The notes: generated by a model not told the origin, from the sequence alone. A DNA stretch of 64,000 bases from Lucinisca nassula (GCA_963580285.1 OY757021.1:94847221-94911220), one strand, 5' to 3'. Positions 10,065-20,958 are shown, counted from the stretch's first letter. Made by a program: numbers and translations.

Positions 10065-10683
10065 TTAAACCCTTATCATGCTGAACTAGCCCCCGCTATT
10101 CGGGGCTTGGGGAAATAGATTGGGCTGCATGGTGCTTCCATGTAGAGCTGATACTGACTGCAGTTGAGTACTGGTAAACCACTTAGGACTAAGCCTGCCC
10201 AGGCAAAGTGGTGTGATTAAGACCGTCCAATGCATATAAGCCTTTTGGTTTCATTGGGGGCAGGCTTTTAGATGTCCTTTCATCTCATTGTCGGGTTAAA
10301 GTCCCACAAAATTGGAAGCAATGTCTCCAAAATGACATGAATAGAGTTGACGGGCACGTTTAACCTCAATTCGAACAAACTATCATACTGAACCCTACAA
10401 CCCCTGTCTTTGCAAACAGTGTAGATCCAGATCAGATGGCATCTGAAGATTCCACACTTTTTGTCATTCAGAACAGGATCTACACTATCATTCAGTTTAC
10501 AAATTTGAATGAATAAATTATCTGATGAACACGACAACCCATATCTTTGCAAACGGTAGATCCACAGGATCTACACTGTTTGCCATTCATTTTGCAAATT
10601 TGAATGAATAAATCACATCAACTTGATTGGTTCAAATGTAAATGGGTGTGGCTAAATTAATTTTGCTGCGGGATAAGGGTTAA
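10065..10683. mobile_element. piggyBac-type MITE split by a SINE
   Basis: Left TTAA at 10065-10068 then acccttatcatgctgaac. Right end ctgcgggataagggTTAA at 10680-10683. The interior has two partial hairpin copies (about 10410-10495 and 10535-10580). Confidence 0.75.
10087..10380 (-). mobile_element. (CAAA)n-tail SINE-like element with 13-bp target duplication
   Basis: Inserted in the MITE. TATCATGCTGAAC (10074-10086) and TATCATACTGAAC (10381-10393) flank it with one mismatch. Runs from 'tagcccccgct' to a tail 'cctcaattcgaacaaac'. Confidence 0.8.
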
Positions 10684-11162
10684 AAGAGGGTTGACTGTAG
10701 TTTTCAGCTCATGGGTACCAAAGGCAGGGATACATCAAACAGGCGCCCAGTTTTCCAAGGTGCCTAAATTTTTGCCTGGGCACCTAAGTTTTGAATAAAA
10801 ATGCCTATTAACTTATGTAAAATTTTGATTTATGGCGCCTAAAGCAAAATGCTTAGTTTGTACCCCTCCAAAGGGAATTATTGTTGTTACTTTGGTATCA
10901 GTATCAATAGAAATTCTCACTCACTTTGAAGTTTTACACTATACTCTTATGAATATTCATATCTCTGCAACCACAAGTTTGATTACTTCAATGTTTGGTG
11001 TGATAATAGATATTGGTAGAAAGTTTATATAACCCTCAACTGTTGACCTTTAGGCCAGGGTCATGACATACTCATAATAGTTGTTACTGATCACAGGTGC
11101 CTTCTATAGTCTCCAGGCTATCTGAAGAGAGCTAAAGAAGAAAGATAAATGTGAAGCAGGCT
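10684..11162. other. Unassigned sequence
   Basis: Contains 'ggcgcccag...gtgcctaa...gggcacctaa' decayed inverted repeats at about 10740-10790. No supported exon. Confidence 0.35.
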
Positions 11163-11407
11163 TCCATGGCCGTGTGAGTAAGAGCGCTGACTCTTAATCA
11201 TAAGGTCTGTCATTGCTGTGGTTTGCACCTCGCTCAGGTCACATGTGAGATGCCAAGTTCTGCAGCGGAAGGTAAGATAGTTTATCTGTAGGTACTTCGG
11301 TTTTTGCCAACCTGATTAACAATTTGCTTGTAGTAAGTGAAATAAGCTTGAAAGGGCCGTAAAACCAAAACAAAAATAAATAAATAAACAAATAAATAAA
11401 AAAAAAG
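11163..11407 (+). mobile_element. tRNA-headed SINE, A-rich tail
   Basis: Head 'tccatggccgtgtgagtaagagcgctgactcttaatcataaggtc' with A-box-like and B-box-like (ggtttgcacc) blocks. The body 'agtgaaataagcttgaaagggccgtaaaac' precedes an (AAATA)n tail. Same family as 34637-35116 and 62940-63147. Confidence 0.75.
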
Positions 11408-11410
11408 GTA

Positions 11411-11690
11411 CATTACGATAATGCACCCGTGCGACATAGTGCATTTGTTCACATATCCAAAATGGCAACTTTTCAGATGAAAATCCGTGACATTTTTCTT
11501 ACAAATACTGCAAACATTGGTTGTGGGTGCTCGTTAGAACCGCCTCATTGAGGCGGTTCTAACGAGTACCCACAACCTATGTCTTGGAGCAAAAATAAGA
11601 AAAATAATGTATACCCCCGTAAACCCCAGTTTTCTCTATAAAAAGTGGGGTGTAGGGGGGTCTTCATTTCACGGACGTGTTCACGTGATG
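11411..11690. mobile_element. MITE with CATTACG/CGTGATG ends and palindromic core
   Basis: Starts CATTACGATAATGCACC and ends GTTCACGTGATG. A 56-bp palindrome (gttgtgggtgctcgttagaaccgcctc, inverted) lies at about 11519-11574, followed by an AAACCCCAGTTTTCT/AAGTGGGGT block. Related copies: 18700, 19862-31838, 55790, 60214. Confidence 0.75.
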
Positions 11691-12055
11691 GAAGTGCAGG
11701 CTGATCTAAATCTTTTCTGGTCACACAGGTCACTCTGTAGGTTTTGTCATGCACTGACCAACAAAGACTCAGATCAATCACAAAACTTTTCAGTAGCACT
11801 AAACTTTGTATCATGGATAAGAGGAGACAAGCAAACTGCTATGGTCAAGAAAACATAAAGCAGGGAGCCAATATCAGGCCAGCATCATTACGATGTTGAA
11901 ACATGGTATTGATGTTGACCCAGCATTCTTTGCCTTTTCATCACTAAAATGTGTGAGCTAGCTGACCCTTAATATGTCATTTCATACCAGCTGATTCTAG
12001 TGTGATACCCAGATTATGGACAGTATAGATGTACAGTCCAATCTTTATCTTTTGT
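11691..12055. other. No recognised feature
   Basis: ORFs at 11545-11858 overlap the preceding MITE and show no protein-like conservation. Confidence 0.4.
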
Positions 12056-12275
12056 TTGTTTGTGTTGAGGTTTTACGTCCCTTTCAACACTGTATTGGTC
12101 ATTTTGGAGAGGTTACTTCCGATTTTGTGGGACTTTTATCCAACTTTGAGATGAAATGACATCTCAAGCTCTACCACCCATAGAAACCACTAGGGTTTAA
12201 GGAGCAGTCCACCTTGCATCACTTTTCCTGGGCAGGCTTCGACCTTAGCTGTTTACCAGTACTCAAGTTCCAAAA
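12056..12275 (-). mobile_element. (CAAA)n-tail SINE-like fragment
   Basis: Matches the family from 'ttgaggttttacgtcc' to 'gctgtttaccagtac'; truncated at its 5' (right) end. Followed at 12290-12372 by a small hairpin (aataaggcttgaaattacatgtg / cacataaaatgtcaagcct). Confidence 0.65.
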
Positions 12276-12469
12276 TAATTTTTCTTATTATTTACGCAGA
12301 AAAAATAAGGCTTGAAATTACATGTGAATCATCTGCTGGTTGGATGATTCACATAAAATGTCAAGCCTTTTTTTCACTGAAAAAATGTTTCAGTAGAACA
12401 GTCAGATGCTTGCTTAGTAAAGGTCAGTTTTAATGCATTAGCCTTTGTCAGAAACTGATTGCTTCAGTC

Positions 12470-12866
12470 AAATTCTGCTGTTTATGACAATCCCTACCTT
12501 TGCAAACAGTATAGATCCAGATCAGATGGTTTCTGGTCAAGATCTACACTGTCATGTAATTTTTGAAATGAACAAATACATTAAATTAACCCTTATCTTG
12601 CTGAATATTCATTTAAGGCACACCCATTTCTGTCTATCAACCAATCACATTACTTGATGTAATGTTTTGCTACAAATTCATAAACTGAATGCCAAACAGT
12701 GTAGATCCTGATCAGGTGGCTTCTTCAGAAGCCACCTGATCTGGATCTACACTATTTTCAAATAAAGGGGTTGTCATGAACAGCAAGATAAGGGTTAAGT
12801 AATTAATTAGTTGAAAGTCAGAAATGGGTGTGGCTAAAGTAGTTTATTCAGCAGGATAAGGGTTAA
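12470..12866. mobile_element. Truncated piggyBac-type MITE holding a second copy
   Basis: Right end ttcagcaggataagggTTAA at 12863-12866. The left end is decayed. Partial hairpin at 12501-12556. It is interrupted at an internal TTAA by the element 12586-12798. Confidence 0.7.
12586..12798. mobile_element. piggyBac-type MITE nested at a TTAA
   Basis: TTAACCCTTATCTTGCTGAA to CAGCAAGATAAGGGTTAA, with a 60-bp central palindrome at about 12696-12756. The outer copy reads through cleanly once it is removed, leaving a single TTAA. Confidence 0.85.
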
Positions 12867-12880
12867 TAGAGGTGGCCTGC

Positions 12881-13109
12881 TTAACCCTTTTTGTACCAAA
12901 TGGAATCTTCCTTCTTATATAAACCAAGAGCCCATTTCAAAATTTAGGGTTGTCAGGTTGCGTTTTCTTCAAAATTTATTTGGAAAATGCCTTAACTTTT
13001 TGCAAACAGTGTAGGTCCTGATCAGAGGCCGCATTCTGCGGCATCTGATCTGGGCTTGCACTGTTTGCCAGGGTACCCATTTTGGGGTTTCCGGTACAAA
13101 ATGGGTTAA
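12881..13109. mobile_element. TTAA MITE, TTGTACC subfamily, complete
   Basis: TTAACCCTTTTTGTACC at the left and GGTACAAAATGGGTTAA at the right. A hairpin at 13003-13072 uses the same gcaaacagtgtag...ctgtttgc core as the other TTAA subfamily. Confidence 0.8.
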
Positions 13110-13741
13110 TGACAGGTAGTCACAATGGAAGGCACCAAAGGGATGATTATAATGGTCTTTTGTATCTATCTTCACATCTCAGTGTTGTGCCTTGTTTGTG
13201 TCATTGCACCACTCCAATAATTTTTGTAAAAGTGTTAAGCTAGAAATCGGCTGCAGTGGGCTATGGTCCATGCCGTGAAAAATCAGTTAATTTTTATGTT
13301 TGTTCCATTTCATAAGATTCTTTACTGACAGTTTTGACCATAATAACGGAGGTATCCAAAATGGGCCTAAAACTAGTGGTTCAGAGTAAACAAAAAACGA
13401 GTCTGGTTCAGAGTTCACATTAGGTTTTCCGACAATTACTGTACTGCTAGACAAAAATTGTTACGTAAACCAGTCTAAACCATCAAAATGTTGAAGAGGC
13501 AGTTGCGAATGCAGTTATTGGCTTTTACTGCCTATAATAAAACTTCTTAGGCAGTGCAGAGTGTTTAGACTCACAGAACTGTATAGTCACTTTTTGTCCA
13601 TTGGCAGTCTGTGTTCCCCAGAATTTGTAAATGTCGCCCAGAAAAGAAGGGAATTGGTGGGGGTGGGGTGGGGGGGGGGGGGGGGTCACGTTTTCCATGA
13701 AATTTCTGACCTAGGCACAACATTGCATACTGAGTCTGTCA
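13110..13741. other. Unassigned sequence with a poly-G run
   Basis: An uninterrupted G run at about 13667-13686. No supported exon. The Gly-rich ORF here is that run translated. Confidence 0.4.
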
Positions 13742-13743
13742 TA

Positions 13744-14478
13744 CAGTAGAACTTCAATGGTTCCAACTCTGTTGGCTCATAAACTATGGATGAGTCGAAC
13801 CTGTTCTTGAGACCACAGGGAATTTCTCCAAATACGAAATAAACAAAATTTTTGGAGATTTTCTTCTTTTATCTTGCAATTGTATGTTGTGTGTGCTCAT
13901 TAGAATCGCCTCATCTAATTGTTCTGCTGTGTGTACTCGATGAGGCGATTCTAATGAGCACACACAACATACATTTATAATATAGAACACCGAAAAGGTA
14001 TCCCACAATTATCTCTATTTTGCCTCCTGGCATGACGCTATTAGTAATCGTCCGTGGCTCGAACTACCGCTGTCACCAAGCCTCATATTTTTCAGAGCAC
14101 GTTCAGGATTTCAGGCTTTTAGAGCCTGATTTTTTTTCTTGATTTCTGGCTTTTAGATTCTGATTTTTGCGTATATAGTCTGTTTAAAAAACTATTTAAC
14201 CCTTATTTCTGACTACAAGTCAACCAAATTACATTATATTTTCACAAACTCCATTACAAACAGTGTAGATCCTGATCAGATGGCTTCTTCAGAAGCCATC
14301 TGATCAGGATCTACACTGTTTGCAAAGGTAATGTAGTTGTGTCTTGTTCAGCAGGATAAGGGTTGAAGCTGCAAAATCGGGCCTTTCAGGCTTGGAAAAG
14401 CGTGGTCAGTATGAGGCCTGTACAGTCACGAACAAATTTTATGGTCCGAAAGGGGTTTGAGCCATCAAAGTTTGACTG
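13744..14478. mobile_element. pogo/mariner-type MITE flanked by TA
   Basis: TA-CAGTAGAACTTCAATGG at the left, and AAAGTTTGACTG-TA at the right. A central palindrome (tgtgtgtgctcattagaatcgcctc) lies at about 13885-13975. Split by a TTAA MITE at 14196. Same family as 52441-52786. Confidence 0.65.
14196..14366. mobile_element. piggyBac-type MITE nested in the pogo-type MITE
   Basis: TTAACCCTTATTTCTGAC to CAGCAGGATAAGGGTTGA (last TTAA mutated to TTGA). A perfect palindrome at about 14258-14324 forms most of the element. Confidence 0.75.
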
Positions 14479-14973
14479 TATTTGGCCATTGCTTTAGATA
14501 GGTTGGATGTGTCCTTAAAATGATTAACTTTCAATTAAACATTCATATCTCTGAGTCAACAATTTATATCCTTTTGGTGTCTCTGATGGGAGCTGTGGGT
14601 TAATTGTATCAATTCCTGATCATTGCATTCACCTCTATTTTGAACTCCTCAGCAGTCATGACATCTACAATAGAAGAGAGAAGAATCAGAATTGTTACTG
14701 CTGACACGTCAAATGACATTCATACACCAGGAATGACATTCATACACCAGGAAGAGTATTCCACTGAGAAATATTTCTAAGAAAAAACAGAATTCTTCAG
14801 GGCATTACTATAGGCCTGGTACCTATGATATTGTGTTCTGTTTAATTTTGATGCCCTTCTTTTGAGTTGTCCTCAATACACTTAGATTTTGACTAAATGC
14901 ATCAAAAACAACCTTGCCAAAAAGGTTGCTGTGTCTACTGGCTCAGTTGAATGCACTTCTGACTGGAGAGCAG
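14479..14973. other. Unassigned sequence with a 20-bp tandem duplication
   Basis: 'aatgacattcatacaccagg' occurs twice in tandem at about 14714-14753. A repeat fragment 'gggagctgtgggttaattgtatcaattcctgatcattgc' is at 14590-14628. Confidence 0.5.
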
Positions 14974-15428
14974 GGGCCCAGTTGTTCAAAACTAAGGATA
15001 TCGTTAGTTAACTTATCGTTTAAACTTCGATCATTTAATATGGCAAATACGAGTATGTTAATTTTTTGCTGAAAAAATGAGTACAGCTTTTTCAATTGCA
15101 AAAGCTGCTCTCATTTTTCAGCAAAAATAACACTAGATTAGATATTGTACTTGCCAGAACAGTTAACAATTTGATCACTAACAAGCTTGTTAACTCCTGT
15201 CCTGCTGAGCCCAGACATGTCTTATCTTTCAAACAATGTAGATCCAGATCAGATGGCTTCTGAAGAAGCCATCTGATCGGGATCTTCATTGTTTTACATT
15301 CAGTTTATTAGTTTCTTGCAAAAATTTGCATCAAGTAATTTGATTGGTTGATAATCAGTAGTGGGTGTGGCATATTTAAATATTCAGCACTTAAAGGGTT
15401 AAACTGGGAGGTTTTGAACAGCTGGGCC
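14974..15428. mobile_element. MITE with GGGCCCAGTTGTTCAAAAC ends, holding a TTAA MITE
   Basis: Inverted ends 'gggcccagttgttcaaaac' and 'gttttgaacagctgggcc'. A hairpin (tttttgctgaaaaaatgag...ctcatttttcagcaaaaat) lies at about 15066-15128. Relatives at 17009, 37673, 59417 and 62440. Confidence 0.7.
15190..15402. mobile_element. piggyBac-type MITE nested at TTAA
   Basis: TTAACTCCTGTCCTGCTGA to AAAGGGTTAA. Central palindrome at about 15234-15297. Inserted into 'cttgTTAAc' of the surrounding MITE. Confidence 0.8.
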
Positions 15429-15558
15429 TTGGTCATTAGTTTGATCCTGCCGGGTCTCATATCATTCTTTTGTGGAGATAGATTGTGAAATATTTAGAAG
15501 TCTCAGTGATTCAAACAAAATAAGCCTGTCCCTATCGAATTATCATGGTTCTACATAT

Positions 15559-16010
15559 ATATTGTATAAGAAACTCAGTGGTGTGAGAACAATTGTCTTT
15601 GGGCGCTGAGACTCATCCTTAATGTTGTTTAGTATAAAAGGAAAGCCTGACGTTTCTTAGTATGAGATGAGGNNNNNNNNNNNNNNNNNNNNNNNNNNNN
15701 NNNNNNNNNNNNNNNNNNNNNNNNNNNNNNNNNNNNNNNNNNNNNNNNNNNNNNNNNNNNNNNNNNNNNNNNNNNNNNNNNNNNNNNNNNNNNNNNNNNN
15801 NNNNNNNNNNNNNNNNNNNNNNNNNNNNNNNNNNNNNNNNNNNNNNNNNNNNNNNNNNNNNNNNNNNNNNNNCTTTAGAATTATCAAGCTTTTACAATAT
15901 ATTGTATAAGAAACACAGTGGTGTGAGAAAAAAATGTCTTTGGGCGCTGAGTCATCCTTAATGTTTGTTTAGTAAAGGGAGCCTGACCTTTCTTAGTATG
16001 AGGGGGCCTT
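15559..16010. repeat. About 115-bp direct duplication on both sides of the gap
   Basis: 'attgtataagaaactcagtggtgtgag...tctttgggcgctgag...catccttaatgtt...cctgacgtttcttagtatgag' (15559-15670) recurs with few differences at 15898-16005. Confidence 0.85.
15673..15872. other. Assembly gap, 200 N
   Basis: Exactly 200 unspecified bases, a conventional scaffold-join length. The true distance is unknown. The two ORFs through it are artefacts. Confidence 1.
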
Positions 16011-16370
16011 GCCTTTCTTAGTTTGAAGTGGGGTTTGGGAGGCGGCTCACCTTTCTTAGTATGAAAGGGGTTCTCACCTTACCTTTCTTAGTATGAAAGG
16101 GGGCCTTGCCTTCTTAATATGAAAAGGGGACTCATCTTTCTTAATATGAGAGAAGGCCTCACCTTTCTTAGTATGAAAGTGGGCCTCAACTTTCTTAATA
16201 TGAAAAGGGACCTCATCTTGATATGAAAGAGGGCCTCTACTTTCTTAATATGAAAGAAGTTCTTACCTTTCTTAGCATGTAAGGGGGCCTTGCCTTTCTT
16301 ATAATGCAAGGAGGTCTCACATTTCTTAATATTTAAGGGAACCTCACTTTTCTTATTGGAAAGGCTGGGG
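15985..16370. repeat. Minisatellite, about 28-40-bp units
   Basis: 'cctttcttagtatgaaagggggcctca' recurs about a dozen times with variation. The 104-residue minus-strand ORF (Lys-Lys-rich repeats) is this array translated. Confidence 0.85.
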
Positions 16371-16706
16371 TTTGTTTGATGCCTGCTTTTGACAGACTGC
16401 ACAGATGCTCAGGCTTATCTGAGCTTTTAAGCTGCATGTTATGAAAGAATCTAGTTGAGAAATTCAAATCATGATATCAATTTAATTTGTATTATTCATT
16501 AATAACTTCAAAACACATTTATATATTGTAAGAATGAAGAAAACCTGGCACCTAGGTTGTAAAACTTTTATCATACTTCACTCACCTGCAATGCTCAATA
16601 AGTATTAAAATACCAACAAATCTGGAATAAATCGAAGAATAGTGTTTGTCCTGCTCAGTTTAAAATTTATAAGCAGTACAAATTTCATGCTCACTTCAGT
16701 TGAGCA
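16371..16706. other. No recognised feature
   Basis: AT-rich; no supported exon or element end. Confidence 0.4.
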
Positions 16707-16917
16707 TTAACCCTTATTCTGCTGAATATTCAGTTTAGCCACACCCATTTCTGACTGATCCAATCAGATTACTTGATGTAATTTATTCTTACAAATCCAT
16801 AAACTGAATGTCAAACAGTGTAGATCCTGATCAGATGGCTTCTTCAGAAGCCATCTGATCTGGATCTACACTGTTTCCAAAGATAGGGGTTGTCCTGAAC
16901 AGCATGATAAAAGTTAA
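16707..16917. mobile_element. piggyBac-type MITE with TTAA ends
   Basis: TTAACCCTTATTCTGCTGAA to CAGCATGATAAAAGTTAA. Palindrome at about 16813-16876. Confidence 0.8.
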
Positions 16918-17008
16918 GAATATACTAATAACCTTGGGGCCTGACTTTTTATCCATTGAAAATAATGACTGCACAGACTAATCTGCATATGCATGCTGAC
17001 TGACCCCC

Positions 17009-17231
17009 TGGTCAGTTGTTCAAAATTTATGATGTTATTAGTTAACATAGCGTTAAAATTTATCATAATATGGCATATATACTAGTATTTTTGCTGAGAA
17101 AATGTGAGCAGCTTTGTGCCATTGTTTTCATTAAAAGTAACGCTATATTAGATATTGTACTTGCTACAGCAGTAAACAATTTGGTCACTAATGAACTTGT
17201 TAAGCTAATGATACTCTGAACAACTGGGCCC
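17009..17231. mobile_element. MITE, GGCCCAGTTGTTCA family
   Basis: 'cctggtcagttgttcaaaat' to 'tctgaacaactgggccc'. Interior shares 'gttagttaac...gttaagctaatgat' with 14974-15428. Confidence 0.6.
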
Positions 17232-17496
17232 AGTCGTTGTCAGTATCGTGATACAAAGATCAGTGTCAGCAAAGTTGCTCAAGGGGGATAACCACATCTG
17301 ATTTCTTTTCTGCTATTTTGACAAGGTTGACAACCACTTTTATAACTCTTTAACTAAGCTACTCCAATTTGTTCCTTTCCAAATGGGTTAAAGTAAAGAA
17401 GCAAATTCTTTACTTTGAAAAAAAAGAACCCTATTGAAAAGGGAGACAAAAATGACTTTGAAAGAGTCTTCTCCCTTGAAGGTGTATTCTTTTCCC
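17232..17496. other. No recognised feature
   Basis: Short ORFs at 17415-17736 mainly overlap the following MITE. Confidence 0.35.
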
Positions 17497-17740
17497 TTAA
17501 CCCATTGTGTACCAGAAACCCCAGAACAGGTACCCTGGCAAACAGTGCAGGCCCAGATCAGATGGCGCAGACTGTGGCGTCTGATCAGACTGCTCCTTCA
17601 GGAGCAGTCTGATCTGGGTATGCACTGTTTGCTTAGGCCTGTCTGTCTCAACACATGGGATCATTACAGTATGCACAGTCTCGTCAGAGCCTTTGTTGCT
17701 TGCAGTCATATGTTGGAAACCTTGCAGTAGTTTCATGTAA
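17497..17740. mobile_element. TTAA MITE fused with a hairpin-MITE fragment
   Basis: TTAACCCATTGTGTACCAG...ggtaccctggcaaacagtgcag is the TTGTACC subfamily. It passes directly into 'gactgctccttcaggagcagtctgatctggg...cactgtttgcttaggcctgtctgtc' of the 5554-5870 family. Looks like recombination between two related hairpins. Confidence 0.6.
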
Positions 17741-17934
17741 CAAATCTTGCATCTAGTCCATCAGTTGCCTGTGCAGACACGGCTTTATTTCGCATTCAGC
17801 TTATGTGATAAGTTCCCTGCTCAAATGCAGTTTTAACCCTTGGACTGCTAATCACACCTAGAAGATGACATTTTCAAAGTGTATTTTTCTGTGAAAATAA
17901 GGCTTGCCATTACATGCGCGTTGTCTCTTCTGCA

Positions 17935-18482
17935 GATCCTAAAAATTCAGAGGCCTTGAGAACTTGCTGTAATTCTCTTGAAATTTTAACAAAATTTGTT
18001 TTATGATCCAGCAAGGAGTCCAAAAAATGCAGACGGAATGGCAAACAGTGTAGACACTGATCAGACTCAGGAGCAGTCTGATCTGGGTCTGCACTGCTTG
18101 CCTAGGCCTGTCTGTCCCAATACTAAGGCTCATTACGGTATTTACTACGAAAAATATATATAAAAAAAAAACAAAAAAACAAATATGTCTCCTGCAGGAG
18201 TTGAAGGGTTAATAGCAAGCATTGACTTCATAAAAATCTCTTACTGCAACCATTTTTTTTTTGCTGGCTGCCCAGAATGGTTCCTCGTAAAAGCTACATG
18301 ACAGGGGGGATATTTATATATATTTAACCTTAAAACACCGAGAAAAACTACATCTGAAAATGTCACATGCTTATGTCGTCTGATGAATCTTCTTGCAAAC
18401 TTTTTTAAAAATATTTTTGCATACAAGCAAACAGTGTGGACCCAGAAAAGACTGCTCCTGATCTGGGTCCACACTGTTTGCA
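17935..18482. mobile_element. Hairpin MITEs
   Basis: 17935-18135 matches 5554-5870 in opposite orientation. A second small palindrome at 18426-18482 (gcaaacagtgtggaccc / gggtccacactgtttgc) is separate. The sequence between is A/T-rich with no exon. Confidence 0.6.
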
Positions 18483-18559
18483 AAAATGAGTTTTAAAGTA
18501 ATGGCAGATGACAAAGCAGACGACAATAATCGTGATTGGCATTTTATGGGTTAAGCTTT

Positions 18560-18690
18560 ACCACTCTTCAGGCTAATTCAGCAGACAACAGATTGTTGAT
18601 ATTTTTTCAGGAGACAATTTACGTATGTCAAATCCTGTTTTCAGGGAAAAAGGAAAAATATATTTCAAAATGTTGTCTGCTAATAAAAAA
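18560..18690. mobile_element. Fragment of the 'tttgacatctcatgcaaat' hairpin family
   Basis: 'cagcagacaacagattgttgatatttttt...tgtcaaatcctgttttc...aatgttgtctgct' resembles 46085-46265, 54105-54250 and 57295-57480. Confidence 0.45.
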
Positions 18691-18699
18691 TACCCAGCA

Positions 18700-18980
18700 C
18701 ATCATGTGAACAAGTCCATGAAATGAAAACCCCCCAGAACCCCACTTTATATAGAGAAAACTGGGGTTTACGGTAATATTCATTATTTTTCTTATTTCTG
18801 CTCCAAGACAAAGGTTGTGGGTACTCATTAGAACCGCCTCAATGAGGCGGTTCTAACGAGCACACATAACCTATGTTTTGAGCATTTATAGGAAAAATAT
18901 CAAGGATTTTCATCAGAAAAGTAGCCATTTTGGAGATGTGAAAAATACACTATGCCGTATGGGTGTGTTATCGTAATGAT
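18700..18980. mobile_element. MITE, CATTACG family
   Basis: 'catcatgtgaacaagtccatgaaatg' to 'gtgttatcgtaatgatg'. Palindrome at about 18814-18868. Confidence 0.7.
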
Positions 18981-19017
18981 GCAGAGCAGTAACTTTGGCA
19001 GTTTGTCATCTTGCTTG

Positions 19018-19244
19018 TCATCAAGCGAATTTGTGTCTTCGAGCATTCCGTCAATACAAATTTTAACTGCGCATGCCCAGCCATTCAGAGGGGCCAGGGA
19101 TATGGCTTTCTGTCTGAGGGTTCCTCTTGATTCACTGCTTGTATGCGCGAGCAGCGAAGGTTCTGGTGAGACTGCGCGGATGCGCCGGCTCGTCTGAACC
19201 TGCGCTGCTCGCATAGGCGATAAGTACCAAAATTTACGGGGCCC
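19018..19244 (+). mobile_element. MITE, GAGCCCCGCC family
   Basis: Left tip decayed; from 'tcaagcgaatttgtgtcttcgagcattccgtc' to 'taagtaccaaaatttacggggccc'. Internal palindrome gcgagcagcgaaggttc...gaacctgcgctgctcgc. Confidence 0.7.
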
Positions 19245-19501
19245 AATTTTGATACTACTTCAGAATGTAAGAGTGTGGGTGTGAGTGCAATATATTGTGT
19301 TAATACTATGTATGGGTGTGTTAACTTATTTTTTGACATGACTCACTTTATATTTGTTGATTTTTATTAGAATAAAATATTGCCATTAAATACATGTACC
19401 TCAGTTTTCCTTTCTTCTTTCCATTTTCTTTTTATTATCTTAAAGATGCCAGGCTTTATCCTTACACCCCTGACTGCCTTTATTTGCTCCAGTAATTGAC
19501 A

Positions 19502-19795
19502 TAAACTGGCCCCCGCCCATTGGAGCTTGAAGAAATAGATGGGCTGCATGATGTTTCCACCCAGAGCTAAAACAGACCCGCACACGAGTACTGGTAAACC
19601 ACTCAGAGGATCTAGGCCTGACCAGGCAAAGTGGTGGGAGTTGGACCACCCATGCTTATAAACCCTATTGGCTTCATTGGGCGGCAGGGCTTGAGTCAGT
19701 GTTGGGTAAAAGTCCCACAAAATTGGAAGCAACGTCTCCAAAATTACCTTTACAGTGTTGATGGGAACGTTAAACCTCAAACAAACAAATTGACA
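19502..19795 (-). mobile_element. (CAAA)n-tail SINE-like element
   Basis: From 'ctggcccccgcccattggagcttgaag' to 'taaacctcaaacaaacaaa'. The long minus ORF (19367-19864) is a translation of this element. Confidence 0.75.
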
Positions 19796-20958
19796 TAAAA
19801 AGACAGACAAAATGACAGTCATTAGGCCAACACCCATGTGAGAAAAGTAAACTTCAATAACCATTACGATAACGCACCCGTGCGACGTGCATTTTTTACA
19901 TCTCCAAAATGGCTACATTTCTGGTGAAAAACCTTGATATTTTTCTTATAAAGGCCCCGCAAATTTGTTTGCGGGTGCCCTATAGTAATCGCCCTGTCTG
20001 TCTGTCCGTCCGTCCACATTTTTTATGCTTTTGTTCTAAATAACTTACAAACCGTCAAACGCATCAACTTCAAACTTTAATTTATAAGGTCACAATATCA
20101 TTACACAATTTCATGGCGAGATATATAACTCTAGCTACAATGCTGTCAGAGTTATGGCCCTTTGAAAAACTTAAAAACATCCACATTTTTAGCTCACCTG
20201 AGCCGAAGGCTCATGAGGTATTAGTATACCACGAGCCGGCGTCCGTCGTACACACTTTCAACGAAGTATATCTCTGGAACCAGTGGGCCGGCCTTGATCA
20301 AATTTCATATGAACCATCATCAGGTAGGGGGAAAGGCTGTATTAGGTTTTCGTGCAGATTGGATGAGAACTCTGGTTGCCACAGCAACAAAGAGCTCCCA
20401 TAGGCTTAACATAGGAAAAAGCTTGTCATCACTCTAGCTCCGTCAATTTTTTTCTGATCGACTTCATTCTTGCAGATAACGAGGACAGGCATGAAATCTC
20501 GATCAAGTTCGATTTTGGGCTGAATCGGATTATTCACTCAGGAGTTACGTGCCCTTGAGCGTTGAAAAAATTGCCTATTGACTTAACATGGGGAGAATGT
20601 TGTCATCACTGTAGCTGCTTCAATTATTTTCAGATTGGCTTTATTCTTGCAGATAACCAGCACAGCCATGAAATCTCGGTCAAGTACGATAACTGGCAGA
20701 ATCGGATCATTCACTTAGGAGTTACCTGCCCTTGTGTGTTTTTGCATTAGGGTTAATTGGAATTTCAAAAATGTATATCTTAAAGACTACTTGGCCAACT
20801 TAGATCAAATTTCATGTGTCGCAATATTGGGCAAGTGGAAAGGCTTCATTAGGTTTTCAGGCAGATCTGAGTGGAACTCTGGTTGCCATGGCAACATCTA
20901 GCTCCCATAGACTTCACATAGGAAAAAGCTTGTCATCACTCTAGCTCCGTCAATTTTT

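Noticed and set aside
11090..11160. Acceptor-like 'actgatcacag' followed by a 12-codon frame to TAA
   Set aside because: Too short, with no partner exon.
14640..14780. Short frame starting MTSTIEERRIRIV after a 'ctcctcag' acceptor-like site
   Set aside because: Interrupted by a 20-bp tandem duplication that shifts the frame; only 38 codons and no other support.
15657..15909. ORFs consisting mostly of X
   Set aside because: They run through the 200-N gap.
16088..16402. 104-residue Lys-Lys repeat ORF on the minus strand
   Set aside because: Translation of a short minisatellite with irregular units; no start context or splice evidence.
19367..19864. 165-codon minus ORF and a similar one at 44271-44744
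   Set aside because: Both are translations of the (CAAA)n-tail SINE-like element.
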